64,000 nt of DNA from F22 sp963678855 (GCA_963678855.1 OY787448.1:2294001-2358000), one strand, 5' to 3'. Positions 8,194 to 17,526 are shown, numbered from the stretch's first letter. Made by a program: numbers and translations. The notes: generated by a model not told the origin, from the sequence alone.

Positions 8194-9558
8194 ATGGCAC
8201 AGAAACCAGGTATTCCTAAAGGTACAAGAGACTTTTCGCCAGTAGAGATGGCCAAAAGAAATTATATATTTGATACGATTCGTGACGTGTATCATCTGTA
8301 TGGTTTCCAACAGATTGAAACACCTGCGATGGAAAACCTATCTACCCTAATGGGTAAGTATGGTGAAGAAGGAGATAAGCTTCTTTTCAAGATTCAAAAT
8401 TCAGGAGATTACTTCAAGAAGTTATCAGACGAGGAATTGCTTTCACGCGATGCAGCTAAATTGGCGAGCAAGTTTTGCGAGAAAGGGCTTCGTTATGACT
8501 TGACTGTGCCTTTTGCACGTTTCGTAGTGCAACATCGTGATGAGATTACTTTCCCATTTAAACGTTACCAAATTCAGCCAGTATGGCGTGCGGACCGTCC
8601 ACAAAAGGGACGTTACCGTGAGTTCTTCCAATGTGATGCCGATGTGGTAGGTAGTGACTCTCTATTGAATGAAGTCGAGTTGATGCAAATTGTGGACGAA
8701 GTGTTCAAGCGCTTCGGTATCCGTGTAAGCATCAAAATCAATAACCGTAAGATCTTGACTGGTATCGCTGAGATGATTGGTCATGCAGACAAGATTGTAG
8801 ATATTACGGTGGCTATCGATAAGCTAGATAAGATTGGCTTGGAGAATGTCAACAAGGAATTGGCTGAAAAGGGGATCCCTCAAGAGGCTATTGACCAACT
8901 ACAACCAGTTATCTTGCTTTCTGGTACGAATGCAGAGAAGTTGGAAACATTGAAGACAACGCTTGCATCTACAGAAGTAGGTTTGAAGGGTATCGAGGAA
9001 ACTCAATTTATCCTTGAGGCATTGGAGTCTATGGGGTTACATAACGAGATCGAACTAGATTTGACACTTGCGCGAGGTTTGAACTACTATACAGGTGGTA
9101 TCTTCGAAGTGAAGGCACTTGATGTACAAATTGGTTCTATCACTGGTGGTGGTCGTTACGATAACTTGACTGGTGTGTTTGGCCTTTCTGGTGTGTCTGG
9201 TGTAGGTATTAGCTTCGGTGCAGACCGTATCTTTGATGTGTTGAATCAACTAGATTTGTATCCTAAAGAAGCGGTACATGGTACACAACTGATGTTTATC
9301 AACTTCGGTGATAAAGAAGCGGCTTGTTGTTTGAAGATGTCTGCTGCTATGCGTAAGGCTGGCGTGCGTGCTGAGCTTTATCCAGACAGCGCGAAGATGA
9401 AGAAGCAAATGACTTATGCTAATAAGAAGACTATTCCATTTGTGGCACTTGTAGGTGAAAGCGAAATGGCTGAAGGCAAGATGACGCTTAAGAATATGGA
9501 GTCTGGTGAGCAAGAATTGGTTTCAGTAGATAAGGCTATCGCTAGCATCCTAGGATAA
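8194..9558 (+). CDS. hisS: Histidyl-tRNA synthetase
   Basis: Class II aminoacyl-tRNA synthetase charging tRNA-His. 454 residues. Class II motifs and His-specific signatures are present: GTRDFSPVEMAKR at the start, LRYDLTVPFARFV, the motif 2 region FQIQPVWRADRPQKGRYREFFQCDAD (read in two parts), the histidine-A motif LDLTLARGLNYYTGGIFEV and motif 3 SFGADRIFDVL. A C-terminal anticodon-binding domain begins near 350 (TQLMFINFGDKE). Start chosen at ATG 8194 (MAQKPGIPKGTRDF) because the earlier ATG lies on the promoter. Confidence 0.96.
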   Translation: MAQKPGIPKGTRDFSPVEMAKRNYIFDTIRDVYHLYGFQQIETPAMENLSTLMGKYGEEGDKLLFKIQNSGDYFKKLSDEELLSRDAAKLASKFCEKGLRYDLTVPFARFVVQHRDEITFPFKRYQIQPVWRADRPQKGRYREFFQCDADVVGSDSLLNEVELMQIVDEVFKRFGIRVSIKINNRKILTGIAEMIGHADKIVDITVAIDKLDKIGLENVNKELAEKGIPQEAIDQLQPVILLSGTNAEKLETLKTTLASTEVGLKGIEETQFILEALESMGLHNEIELDLTLARGLNYYTGGIFEVKALDVQIGSITGGGRYDNLTGVFGLSGVSGVGISFGADRIFDVLNQLDLYPKEAVHGTQLMFINFGDKEAACCLKMSAAMRKAGVRAELYPDSAKMKKQMTYANKKTIPFVALVGESEMAEGKMTLKNMESGEQELVSVDKAIASILG

Positions 9559-9578
9559 GTATACCTTATATAATATAG

Positions 9579-9626
9579 AGACAGGCAAGTGTCAAGCATT
9601 ACTGCTTCGACTTGCCTGTCTTTATA
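9579..9626 (+). terminator. Terminator after hisS
   Basis: AGACAGGCAAGT (9579-9590) pairs with ACTTGCCTGTCT (9610-9621), with an inner AAGCA/TGCTT stem, followed by a short T-rich tail. It separates hisS from the convergent DUF799 gene. Confidence 0.75.
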
Positions 9627-9644
9627 TTATTCTGTAGGTGTCAT

Positions 9645-10316
9645 TTATTTTACGTTACTTTTGAAAACCTTTTTTCCAGCAGGAACAGCTTGGTCTTTCT
9701 GGTAGTTGCCTCTGTATACACCTGAAGGAAGGTCTGTAAATACATATGCGTTGCATCTACGAGCAGCTTCTACTTTATCGGTCATCCCTGTTTGTATCAT
9801 AGTCGCTACTAGACCTGCTAAACCACCTTGTCCTGAGCTTTTATCTAGAGTCAGATCACCACTGCGTTCAAATAGGACCTCTCCTGTGTGGGTAGAACGT
9901 AGCACATAGCTTACTGTGACATGGATGTTACCAGAAATCAATGTTTTACTCCATTTACTGATGGTCGTAAATAATACGGCATCTGCACCTAAGTAGGTTC
10001 TAAATGGCTTGACATTTCCTTCAATAAAGAGCTCACTTTCATAAGCACTTTGTGATTTTAAGAAATCCAGAGCCAATAAAGGCGAGATCACATAGTAACC
10101 TCGTTCACAGATAGGATGAGCCAATGAACTATAAAAATATTCCTTTGCCTCTACGCTGTTTGTGTTATTAATAGGTGGCATAATCAATATAACTCTAGGC
10201 TTTTCTTCATACAGCTTAGGATAAGCTTCTGCACGAGTAAGGGGCGTCGTTGTTACACAAGAGCTTAACTGTAGTGCGCACACAATACTCAAAACAATGT
10301 TTAATCCTTTCTTCAT
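9645..10316 (-). CDS. DUF799 / GNA1162-family lipoprotein
   Basis: 223-residue predicted outer-membrane lipoprotein: an N-terminal signal with lipobox LQLSSC (Cys20) and a body matching the DUF799 (GNA1162-like) family, e.g. YPKLYEEKPRVILIMPPINN near the start of the mature chain and LGADAVLFTTISKW and HTGEVLFERSGDLT further on. The structural family resembles the periplasmic alpha/beta folds of TolB-N/CsgG-like proteins. Last gene of a four-gene minus-strand operon with a CsgG-family protein and a DUF4810 lipoprotein, separated from the latter by one base. The three families are, to my knowledge, often found together, suggesting one envelope complex. Function not established. Confidence 0.8.
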   Translation of the reverse strand: MKKGLNIVLSIVCALQLSSCVTTTPLTRAEAYPKLYEEKPRVILIMPPINNTNSVEAKEYFYSSLAHPICERGYYVISPLLALDFLKSQSAYESELFIEGNVKPFRTYLGADAVLFTTISKWSKTLISGNIHVTVSYVLRSTHTGEVLFERSGDLTLDKSSGQGGLAGLVATMIQTGMTDKVEAARRCNAYVFTDLPSGVYRGNYQKDQAVPAGKKVFKSNVK

Positions 10317-10317
10317 A

Positions 10318-10689
10318 TTACTCTTCCTCCTTGTTTATTGATGAGATAATGCGCTCCACAAACTTCTTTGACTCTGGATATAGTTCCATTTCTTTCTCTA
10401 GTAAAGGCATACCTTGGGCTTTATTACCTTGCAAGCATAGTAAATACCCATATTCTGCACAAGCTCCAGGAGGAGGTACTTGACGTGTCCCTTTAGGATC
10501 AGTTGTAATCTTCTCGTACATTTGAGTTACTTTCTCCAAAGATTTTGGAGTTTGCTTCTTATAGTACGTGTATACAGCTGTATCATACTTATCCCACGAA
10601 TATAAAGAGGTCACCGGTGTAGCGCACGAGCTTAATCCAAAAATATGACAGCAGCAAGCTATAGTTAAGTATAAGATAGATTTATTCAT
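10318..10689 (-). CDS. DUF4810-family lipoprotein
   Basis: 123-residue lipoprotein with signal peptide and lipobox GLSSC (Cys22). The mature chain begins with SLYSWDKYDTAVYTYYKK, the characteristic opening of DUF4810 proteins, followed by one TPR-like helical pair (PPGACAEYGYLLCLQGNKAQ, then GMPLLEKEMELYPESKKFV). The stop is one base from the start of the DUF799 gene, so translation is coupled. Acts presumably at the periplasmic face of the outer membrane with its operon partners. Confidence 0.8.
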   Translation of the reverse strand: MNKSILYLTIACCCHIFGLSSCATPVTSLYSWDKYDTAVYTYYKKQTPKSLEKVTQMYEKITTDPKGTRQVPPPGACAEYGYLLCLQGNKAQGMPLLEKEMELYPESKKFVERIISSINKEEE

Positions 10690-10698
10690 GTGTCTCAG

Positions 10699-11052
10699 CT
10701 ATTTGTTGATACGAATGATTTTAGACTGTTGGGCGTATATCATTACGGTACGGTCATATAGTACTTTACCGTCTTCGTCTTTGACAACTAAGTGACGTTT
10801 GCCTGGAGCAACGGTATATTTCTGCCCCTTGACATTACGCTTGTGTTCATTAGTTACTTTAGCTTCGAAAGTAGTATCTTTATCCACAAAGACACTCACG
10901 GGATTGTGGCTATCTGTACAAATAATTTCAATATAACCTTGGTCGCTCAAGGTCCTTGTATGTGTCATTACACCCACTCGGCAACTGGTCAATAGAGCCA
11001 TAGGTACCAAGAGAAAAATTTGGGCTAGATATTGGCGAATAGACTTTTTCAT
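10699..11052 (-). CDS. Small hypothetical lipoprotein in the csgG operon
   Basis: 117 residues with a signal peptide ending in the lipobox LLTSC (Cys24). The mature part is beta-rich: YIEIICTDSHNPVSVFVDK, then KYTVAPGKRHLVVKDEDGK and VLYDRTVMIYA. This pattern resembles PEGA-type or immunoglobulin-like small domains, but no family is recognised with certainty. Its ATG begins two bases after the TGA stop of csgG begins to be read out (one base between stop and start), so it is translationally coupled to csgG. In other CsgG-DUF4810-DUF799 clusters known to me this position is empty, so it may be a lineage-specific component. Confidence 0.7.
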   Translation of the reverse strand: MKKSIRQYLAQIFLLVPMALLTSCRVGVMTHTRTLSDQGYIEIICTDSHNPVSVFVDKDTTFEAKVTNEHKRNVKGQKYTVAPGKRHLVVKDEDGKVLYDRTVMIYAQQSKIIRINK

Positions 11053-11053
11053 A

Positions 11054-11983
11054 TCACTTGTTTTTTTCAGTTACGTAATAGTTCTCTAGCTTAGTGTTAT
11101 CAATCTTACCGTCGATAAATGTGACGATAGAGTATTCTGTTTCTGGAGTATCTCCACCTGTCATGATAACTTTGATATGACCGACTACCTTACCTGGAAG
11201 TTCAATCATCAGACCGTTTTGTGGATTCTTGATCTTCTTGCCTTTCTTCATAACGGTAAAAATGTCGTCTGCTTGGATAGATTGGCTTGCCCCGCCTGAG
11301 ATAACCACAGCGTCTTCATCGGCACTAAGAATATACGACCTCCAAGGCTTATCTGTACATTTATTGATGATGTTGTCGACAAGTTGGCCGATGGCAGCTG
11401 CGATGGCTTTGTCGCTTAGCGTAGCATCGTAACCAGCTTTGCCACCGATACCAAGGGTTGTCTTAGTCTTGGTTTTCGCTTCCCCTTTGGCTTCATCCGA
11501 ATAGATAATCAAGCCAGTAGATACATCGACAATACGGATGCTTACACCAGCTTCTACAATCTGTGATTTAGAGCTGCTAAATACTCCTTGGTTACCTTGA
11601 CGTTTACGTCCATATTCTGTGATAGACCCAATAATCAGATAGTCGGCATCAATAGTGTGTGCTTGAGCACCACCTTCAGTGACTTCTTTCATGACTTTGT
11701 CCAAATCACCACGCTCTAGGAGTAGGAATTTGCCAGATGCAGCTAGCTTGGAAGACAGAATGTCTAGTGCTTGTTTTCCCATAGGGTCGTTGTCTTTATC
11801 GTAGAATAGTCCTTTGGAATACTGAGTCTCATTGGAGAATCGTCCAATGGCTACCTTTCGTTTGATCACTCGTTCATTTTGATTTTGTTCTGTAGCAGGT
11901 GCATCTTCAACGACCACTACTTTCTTTTGTGCATAAAGCGCAGTAGAAGCAAAGAACAAACCAATCAATAATAACTTTTTCAT
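11054..11983 (-). CDS. CsgG/HfaB-family protein
   Basis: 309 residues. A signal peptide without a lipobox (MKKLLLIGLFFASTALYAQ) precedes a CsgG-type alpha/beta domain: KRKVAIGRFSNETQYSKG, LSSKLAASGKFLLLERGDLD, ADYLIIGSITEYG, then a variable region near GNQGVFSSSKSQ and VEAGVSIRIVDVSTGLIIYSD. CsgG forms outer-membrane secretion pores; family members outside curli systems (e.g. LpoB-like, HfaB) have other envelope roles, and the lack of a lipid-anchor Cys and of curli genes argues against curli export. Start set at ATG 11983, with the open frame upstream covering the promoter. One of only two genes here ending in TGA. Confidence 0.85.
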   Translation of the reverse strand: MKKLLLIGLFFASTALYAQKKVVVVEDAPATEQNQNERVIKRKVAIGRFSNETQYSKGLFYDKDNDPMGKQALDILSSKLAASGKFLLLERGDLDKVMKEVTEGGAQAHTIDADYLIIGSITEYGRKRQGNQGVFSSSKSQIVEAGVSIRIVDVSTGLIIYSDEAKGEAKTKTKTTLGIGGKAGYDATLSDKAIAAAIGQLVDNIINKCTDKPWRSYILSADEDAVVISGGASQSIQADDIFTVMKKGKKIKNPQNGLMIELPGKVVGHIKVIMTGGDTPETEYSIVTFIDGKIDNTKLENYYVTEKNK

Positions 11984-12018
11984 GTTGAGTAGTTTATAAT
12001 TTGTAAGGAGATTATGTA

Positions 12019-12048
12019 CAAATATAGCAGATTGAACGGATATACAAA
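12019..12048 (-). promoter_or_regulatory. Promoter of the csgG operon
   Basis: On the minus strand TTTG (12048-12045), an 18-bp spacer and TATATTTG (12026-12019) form a good Bacteroidota -33/-7 pair, 36 bp upstream of the csgG ATG. Confidence 0.65.
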
Positions 12049-12094
12049 AACTATCCTTGTTAAATGTACGTGGCGTTTTTGTCCGATTTATACA

Positions 12095-12132
12095 CAAAAA
12101 GAGAGGAGAGTAACCTCGCGGTCCCTCTCCTC
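12095..12132 (-). terminator. Terminator of the dapF-dapL-glnN operon
   Basis: Minus-strand stem GAGGAGAG (12132-12125) with CTCTCCTC (12110-12103), then TTTTT. A second, larger hairpin lies between it and glnN: GGAAGGCA (12161) with TGCCTTCC (12202), and inner GCATATA/TATATGC. Confidence 0.75.
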
Positions 12133-12217
12133 AGCAAACTTAAAACAACCAACAAAAGATGGAAGGCAGCATATAAATAGGTTAGATCTATATGCCTTGT
12201 ATGCCTTCCAACGAGTC

Positions 12218-14407
12218 TTATCTTATGAATAGAAGCTCACGATATTTAGGGAGCGTCCACATTTCATTATCTACAATAAGCTCTAGCTTGTCAATGTGAT
12301 AACGAATCTTATCCAAGAATGGAAGTACGTCATCGTGGTAAGCAATTGCTTTCTCACGTTCGCTTTCAATCTTGTTGGCTACCTTACGAGCATCGATCAT
12401 AGCTTTTACATTCTCTTGGATGAATGCAGTACGTTCTGCGATTTCCTTAATCAACTCAAGGTTACGTGCAGATAGTGTAGCTGAATCTTCACCAGGGAAT
12501 AGATCCTTCATCTTATATACATTGTCAATAAGAGCAGATTGGTATTCTGTAGCTACTGGGATGATGTGGTTCATAGCCATATCACCTAGCACACGTGCTT
12601 CAATTTGAATCTTCTTATTGTATGTTTCCCACTTCACTTCAGTACGTGCTTCAAGCTCTGTACGTGTCAATACGTTCATACGCTCAAACATTTCTACTGT
12701 AGAATCTGTCAAGTAGTTGTCGAAGATCAATGGCACGCTAGTTTCGCAGTCTAGACCACGCTTAGCAGCTTCTTCTTTCCACTCGTCGCTATAACCGTTA
12801 CCATCGAAGTGAATTGGCTCACATTCGATTAAGTACTTACGAACTACTTCAAGGATTGCTGCAATCTTAGGTTCACCCTTTTCGATCAATGCATCAACAT
12901 CTTTCTTAAAGTCGATAAGTTGGTCAGCAACTGCTGTATTCAATGCGATCATCGCAGCACCACAGTTGGACATAGAACCTACTGCACGGAACTCAAAACG
13001 GTTACCTGTAAAGGCAAATGGAGACGTACGGTTACGGTCAGTGTTATCGATTAGAAGTTCTGGAACTTGTGGGATATCTAGCTTCATACCTTGCTTGCCA
13101 CTCATGCCTAGAAGTTCGTTCTTATCGCTTTCTACAAGATGCTTGAACAACTTAGAGATTTGCTTACCAAGGAAAGTAGAGATAATTGCTGGAGGAGCTT
13201 CGTTAGCACCTAGACGGTGTGCATTTGTTGCACTAGAGATACTACCCTTCAAAAGACCGTTGTGCTTGTATACTGCCATCAATGTGTTGGCAACGAATGT
13301 TACGAAACGTAGGTTGTCTTCTGGAGTTTTACCAGGAGCCATAAGTGCTAGACCTGTATCTGTACCTAGTGACCAGTTGTTGTGCTTACCGCTACCGTTG
13401 ATACCAGCGAATGGCTTTTCGTGAAGCAATACACGGAAACCGTGACGACGAGCGATCTTACGCATCAATGACATTGTCAACAAGTTGTGGTCATTGGCAA
13501 GGTTAGCTTCTTCAAAGATAGGAGCCAACTCAAATTGGTTAGGAGCTACCTCGTTGTGACGAGTCTTCACAGGTACACCCAGCTTCAATGCTTCGATTTC
13601 TAGGTCCTTCATAAACATCGCTACACGAGTAGGGATAGCACCGAAATAGTGGTCTTCCAATTGTTGGTTCTTTGCAGAATCGTGCCCCATCAACGTACGG
13701 CCAGTCAACAATAAGTCAGGACGTGCTGCATATAAACCTTCGTCGATTAGGAAGTATTCTTGCTCCCAACCTAGGTAAGAATATACTTTCTTTACCTCTG
13801 GGTTGAAGTATCGAACGACTTCTGTAGCTGCTTTGTTGACAGCACGAAGTGACTTCAATAGAGGTGCTTTATAGTCAAGTGATTCACCTGTATAAGCGAT
13901 AAATACAGTAGGGATACAAAGTGTATCGTCTACTACAAACGCAGGTGATGATGGATCCCAAGCTGTGTAACCACGAGCTTCGAATGTATTACGGATACCG
14001 CCATTAGGAAATGAAGAGGCATCTGGCTCTTGTTGAACAAGTAGCTTACCAGAGAAGTCCTCTAGCATACCACCTTTACCATCGTGTTCTACGAAAGCAT
14101 CGTGCTTTTCTGCAGTACCTTCTGTAAGTGGAGCAAACCAGTGTGTGTAGTGAGTTACACCTAGTTCCATAGCCCATGCACGCATACCCATTGCGATTTC
14201 ATCAGCAGCTGAGCGATCTAGTGGCTCACCGTTTTCGATTGTTGCGATAAGTTTGTCGTATACACGACTTGGTAGGTACTTGAACATTTTCTCTTTGTTG
14301 AAAACATACTTACCGAAGAATTCTGATGGACGTTCTGCGACGTTAGGCACTTCAACAGCTTTCTTTGCAAATGCTGCCTCTACAACTCTAAATCTAAGTT
14401 TTGACAT
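12218..14407 (-). CDS. glnN: Glutamine synthetase type III
   Basis: ATP-dependent synthesis of glutamine from glutamate and ammonium. 729 residues, the long form (GSIII) characteristic of Bacteroidota, built from a GSIII N-terminal domain (about 1-160: FFGKYVFNKEKMFKYLP, VTHYTHWFAPLTEGTAEKHD), the catalytic glutamine synthetase core (VPVKTRHNEVAPNQFELAPI, INGSGKHNNWSLG) and a C-terminal GSIII extension. Start MSKLRFRVVE is well placed. Transcribed after dapF and dapL with 61-bp gaps and ended by two 3' hairpins. Probably the main ammonium-assimilating enzyme. Confidence 0.97.
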   Translation of the reverse strand: MSKLRFRVVEAAFAKKAVEVPNVAERPSEFFGKYVFNKEKMFKYLPSRVYDKLIATIENGEPLDRSAADEIAMGMRAWAMELGVTHYTHWFAPLTEGTAEKHDAFVEHDGKGGMLEDFSGKLLVQQEPDASSFPNGGIRNTFEARGYTAWDPSSPAFVVDDTLCIPTVFIAYTGESLDYKAPLLKSLRAVNKAATEVVRYFNPEVKKVYSYLGWEQEYFLIDEGLYAARPDLLLTGRTLMGHDSAKNQQLEDHYFGAIPTRVAMFMKDLEIEALKLGVPVKTRHNEVAPNQFELAPIFEEANLANDHNLLTMSLMRKIARRHGFRVLLHEKPFAGINGSGKHNNWSLGTDTGLALMAPGKTPEDNLRFVTFVANTLMAVYKHNGLLKGSISSATNAHRLGANEAPPAIISTFLGKQISKLFKHLVESDKNELLGMSGKQGMKLDIPQVPELLIDNTDRNRTSPFAFTGNRFEFRAVGSMSNCGAAMIALNTAVADQLIDFKKDVDALIEKGEPKIAAILEVVRKYLIECEPIHFDGNGYSDEWKEEAAKRGLDCETSVPLIFDNYLTDSTVEMFERMNVLTRTELEARTEVKWETYNKKIQIEARVLGDMAMNHIIPVATEYQSALIDNVYKMKDLFPGEDSATLSARNLELIKEIAERTAFIQENVKAMIDARKVANKIESEREKAIAYHDDVLPFLDKIRYHIDKLELIVDNEMWTLPKYRELLFIR

Positions 14408-14468
14408 AATTTTGGGTTTTTATGAGTAATTGTTTGTCTATTGAATGATTGTTTTGTGGTTCTTATTG

Positions 14469-15710
14469 TTAGTCTTCAGCTAGCCACTTCTTGATACGCT
14501 CCATTGCCTCTAGGCAGTTTTCGCGCTCACCGAATGCAGATAGTCGATAGTAACCTTCACCACTAGGACCGAATCCAGCACCTGGAGTACCTACGATAAA
14601 TGCCTTTTCTAGCATCTCATCGAAGAACTCCCACGAAGTCATGCCTTTCGGAGTCTTAATCCATACATATGGCGCATTGACACCACCGTAGATTTCGAAT
14701 CCTACAGATTCTAGGGTCTCTTTCATAATTTTTGCGTTGCCCATGTAATAATCAATGATGGCACGCACTTGCTTTTTACCTTCTTCGCTATATACTGCTT
14801 CCGCACCGCGTTGAGTAATATAGCTCGTTCCGTTGAACTTCGTGCACTGACGACGGTTCCATACTGGATTTAAAGCCGTCTTTTCACCTGTTGCTGTTGT
14901 AGCCATTACTTCTTTAGGTACAACAGTATATCCGCATCGTACACCTGTAAAACCAGCTGTTTTTGAGAAACTGCGGAATTCGATAGCGCATTTCTTAGCG
15001 CCTTCAATTTCGTAAATTGAGTGAGGTACATCATCTTCAGAGATAAATGCTTCGTATGCTGAATCGAATAGAAGCAATACATCATTTTCCAAAGCGTAGT
15101 CTACCCATACTTTTAGTTGGTCTCTTGTCAGAGTTGTACCAGTTGGGTTGTTTGGAAAGCATAGGTACATCATGTCGATGTCTTCTGTAGGAAGAGATGG
15201 GATGAAACCGTTTTCACTTGTACATACTGTATAAGTAAGGTTGCTCCACATACCTGATTCTGTATCTAGATCGCCTGAACGGCCACCCATCACATTGCTG
15301 TCGATGTATACTGGATAAATAGGGTCGGTAACACCTACTTTATTGGCACCTGAAAGGATATCGCCGATATTACCCGTGTCACTTTTCGCACCGTCGCTAA
15401 CGAATACTTCGTCCATACCAATTTCAATACCGCGAGCAGTATAGTCATTTTCGACAATAGCTTTACGTAGGAAATCATAGCCTTGTTCTGGCCCATAACC
15501 ATAGAAACGTTCTTTGGTTGCTAAATCGTCTAGTGCACTGTGCATGGCATCCAATGATGCTTGTGGCAATGGTTGAGTTACGTCACCGATACCTAGTCGG
15601 ATAACTTTTTCGTTAGGGTGAGCTTCTTGGAATGCAGTTACTCTCTTTGCAATATTGCTAAAAAGGTAGCTTCCTGGTAGCTTCAAAAAATTGTCATTAA
15701 TCTTTACCAT
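14469..15710 (-). CDS. dapL: LL-diaminopimelate aminotransferase
   Basis: PLP enzyme converting tetrahydrodipicolinate directly to LL-diaminopimelate in the lysine/peptidoglycan pathway, bypassing DapC/D/E. 413 residues with DVFVSDGAKSDTGN (family-specific early motif, here EVFVSDGAKSDTGN), CFPNNPTGT, LLLFDSAYEAFIS, and the Schiff-base lysine in FRSFSKTAGFTGVRCGY. Length is typical. Lies between dapF and glnN in one operon, so the next enzyme of the pathway (DapF epimerase) is encoded directly upstream. Confidence 0.96.
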   Translation of the reverse strand: MVKINDNFLKLPGSYLFSNIAKRVTAFQEAHPNEKVIRLGIGDVTQPLPQASLDAMHSALDDLATKERFYGYGPEQGYDFLRKAIVENDYTARGIEIGMDEVFVSDGAKSDTGNIGDILSGANKVGVTDPIYPVYIDSNVMGGRSGDLDTESGMWSNLTYTVCTSENGFIPSLPTEDIDMMYLCFPNNPTGTTLTRDQLKVWVDYALENDVLLLFDSAYEAFISEDDVPHSIYEIEGAKKCAIEFRSFSKTAGFTGVRCGYTVVPKEVMATTATGEKTALNPVWNRRQCTKFNGTSYITQRGAEAVYSEEGKKQVRAIIDYYMGNAKIMKETLESVGFEIYGGVNAPYVWIKTPKGMTSWEFFDEMLEKAFIVGTPGAGFGPSGEGYYRLSAFGERENCLEAMERIKKWLAED

Positions 15711-15772
15711 AATGATCTCTGAATTTGGTTGTTATAGTTTGTAATAAGTTTGTTCTTGTCTTTTGCGTAAGC

Positions 15773-16639
15773 CTATTCTACTGTAAGTACTTTGCCTTCA
15801 AATGCGATAGCTGCAGGGCCATCCATAAATAGATGTTTGTCTTCATCTTGCTTCCATTCGATTTGTAGTGGCCCACCATCCATACTGATTGTGCTCTTAT
15901 TGCTAGCACGACCAGTCAAAAATGCAGCTACTGCAGTAGCACATGCACCTGTTCCACATGCTTGAGTAATACCAGAACCACGCTCCCAAACACGCATACG
16001 GATTTCGTCCTTTGCGGTAACTTGAGCGAATTCGACATTAATACGATCTGGGAACATAGGATGAGTCTCAATCTTTGGACCAATTTCTGACAAAGGTACT
16101 TGAGACATGTCATCAACAAAGATGACGATATGTGGATTGCCCATAGATACAGCAGTTCCGCGGAATGTTTGACCATCTACAGTAAATTCTTGGTCAATCA
16201 TTTCTTCTTTTATTTCGCTACGGAAAGCTACTAGTTCGCTAACTGGGATACCCATATCTACACAAGCGTTAGGCACGATTTCGTTACCTGCATTGTCTGT
16301 GATTACTGTTAAATTAATAACCTTTATACCAGCTAAAGTTTCTAGCGTGATACTCGTCTTACTTGTCAACCCTTTTTCGTAGACAAATTTACCAATGCAT
16401 CGTGTAGCGTTGCCACACATCTCTCCTTCAGAACCGTCCGCATTGAACATGCGCATGCGGAAATCAGCGACATCTGAAGATTCAATTAAAATAAGGCCAT
16501 CGCTCCCGATTCCTACGTGGTATTTGCTCCACACAATCGAGTTGGCCTCTGGATTAGGTAGTGTCTCTTTCGTGCAATCCACGAAGATATAATCATTACC
16601 TAGACCATGCATTTTTGTGAATGCTATTTCTTTTATCAT
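15773..16639 (-). CDS. dapF: Diaminopimelate epimerase
   Basis: Converts LL- to meso-diaminopimelate for lysine and peptidoglycan. 288 residues with both catalytic cysteines in context: EMCGNATRCIGKFVYE (first Cys, about residue 80) and ITQACGTGACATAVA (second). N-terminus FTKMHGLGNDYIFVDC is the conserved opening. Start taken at ATG 16639 (MIKEIAFTKM), since the frame upstream to 16717 covers the promoter at 16688-16718. First gene of the dapF-dapL-glnN operon. Confidence 0.96.
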   Translation of the reverse strand: MIKEIAFTKMHGLGNDYIFVDCTKETLPNPEANSIVWSKYHVGIGSDGLILIESSDVADFRMRMFNADGSEGEMCGNATRCIGKFVYEKGLTSKTSITLETLAGIKVINLTVITDNAGNEIVPNACVDMGIPVSELVAFRSEIKEEMIDQEFTVDGQTFRGTAVSMGNPHIVIFVDDMSQVPLSEIGPKIETHPMFPDRINVEFAQVTAKDEIRMRVWERGSGITQACGTGACATAVAAFLTGRASNKSTISMDGGPLQIEWKQDEDKHLFMDGPAAIAFEGKVLTVE

Positions 16640-16687
16640 TTCGTTGTTGGTTTGTATGTTGAAGTTGCTATTTGTTTGCTTACGATG

Positions 16688-16718
16688 CAAATATACATCA
16701 TTTTGTATAACCCTCAAA
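16688..16718 (-). promoter_or_regulatory. Promoter of the dapF-dapL-glnN operon
   Basis: Minus-strand TTTG (16718-16715), 19-bp spacer, TATATTTG (16695-16688), a near-ideal Bacteroidota promoter 49 bp ahead of the dapF ATG. Confidence 0.7.
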
Positions 16719-16841
16719 GGAAACGACTTTCTTTTTTATGTTTTTCTTATTTTGCTTTCATTCTGACAGAAAAGTTTATTATCTGCTTTCATTATGATAT
16801 GATTATGGCGGATAAAATTTTCATATTCTCTTTGCTTTAGA

Positions 16842-16873
16842 TTTGGCCACGTCTATGATATAGACTATCTTTG
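16842..16873 (+). promoter_or_regulatory. Promoter of the ECF sigma factor gene
   Basis: TTTG (16842-16845), 20-bp spacer, TATCTTTG (16866-16873), 41 bp upstream of the ATG at 16915. Confidence 0.6.
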
Positions 16874-16914
16874 TATAAGTTAGAATTTTCCGCTTTACAC
16901 ATTATATAATAGGT

Positions 16915-17436
16915 ATGAATCTATTGCCCATCTTTGCTCAGTTGACACAAGTACAACAAGAACTTCGTGCATATGCACAATATCTCACTCATGATGAGTC
17001 CCTTGCAGATGATTTATTGCAGGAGGCTTCTATACGTGCTATGAGTCAGATTGATCAATATCAGGAGCAAAATAAGTTTTTACCTTGGATGAAGCGTATT
17101 ATACGCAACCTATTTTATGATAGGATGCGCACAAAACAGAAATTTTCTGTGCAATCAATTGATGAAGTGGACTATTTAGAAGACTATGTAGCAATGGATA
17201 GTTTTCAAGATGGCGATCATGATGGGTATGATTTAAGTTTGCTCATGTCCTTACTTAAAGCTCTCCCTGACGAAAAACGTGAACTCTTTGGTTTGTATGC
17301 TTTAAAGGGTGTAAGCTATGAAGACATGGCTCAAATTGTAGGAGTGCCTAGTGGAACTGTTAAAAGCCGTTTGCATCGCATCAAGCAAGAGTTAAAAACT
17401 GCTTATTTTAAAGCCCTTAGAAATAAGCGGAAATAA
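16915..17436 (+). CDS. RNA polymerase sigma factor, ECF type
   Basis: 173 residues with only sigma regions 2 and 4. Region 2 includes SLADDLLQEASIRAM and the -10 recognition helix FLPWMKRIIRNLFYDRMR. Region 4 includes LPDEKRELFGLYALKGVSYE and the HTH DMAQIVGVPSGTVKSRLHR. This layout defines group 4 (ECF) sigma factors. No anti-sigma factor gene follows; the next gene is a carboxyltransferase 174 bp away with its own promoter. The target regulon cannot be deduced. It uses a standard promoter, with no sign of autoregulation. Confidence 0.9.
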   Translation: MNLLPIFAQLTQVQQELRAYAQYLTHDESLADDLLQEASIRAMSQIDQYQEQNKFLPWMKRIIRNLFYDRMRTKQKFSVQSIDEVDYLEDYVAMDSFQDGDHDGYDLSLLMSLLKALPDEKRELFGLYALKGVSYEDMAQIVGVPSGTVKSRLHRIKQELKTAYFKALRNKRK

Positions 17437-17526
17437 CTGTTTTGATGCACTTTGCAATGTGGACTGTGCAATTGACAAATTATTACTGCTAAACATTGTA
17501 ATTCATAAAAAAATATCTTGCAAACA

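Noticed and set aside
12966..13424. 152-codon open frame on the plus strand
   Set aside because: Antisense shadow of glnN without a promoter or homology.
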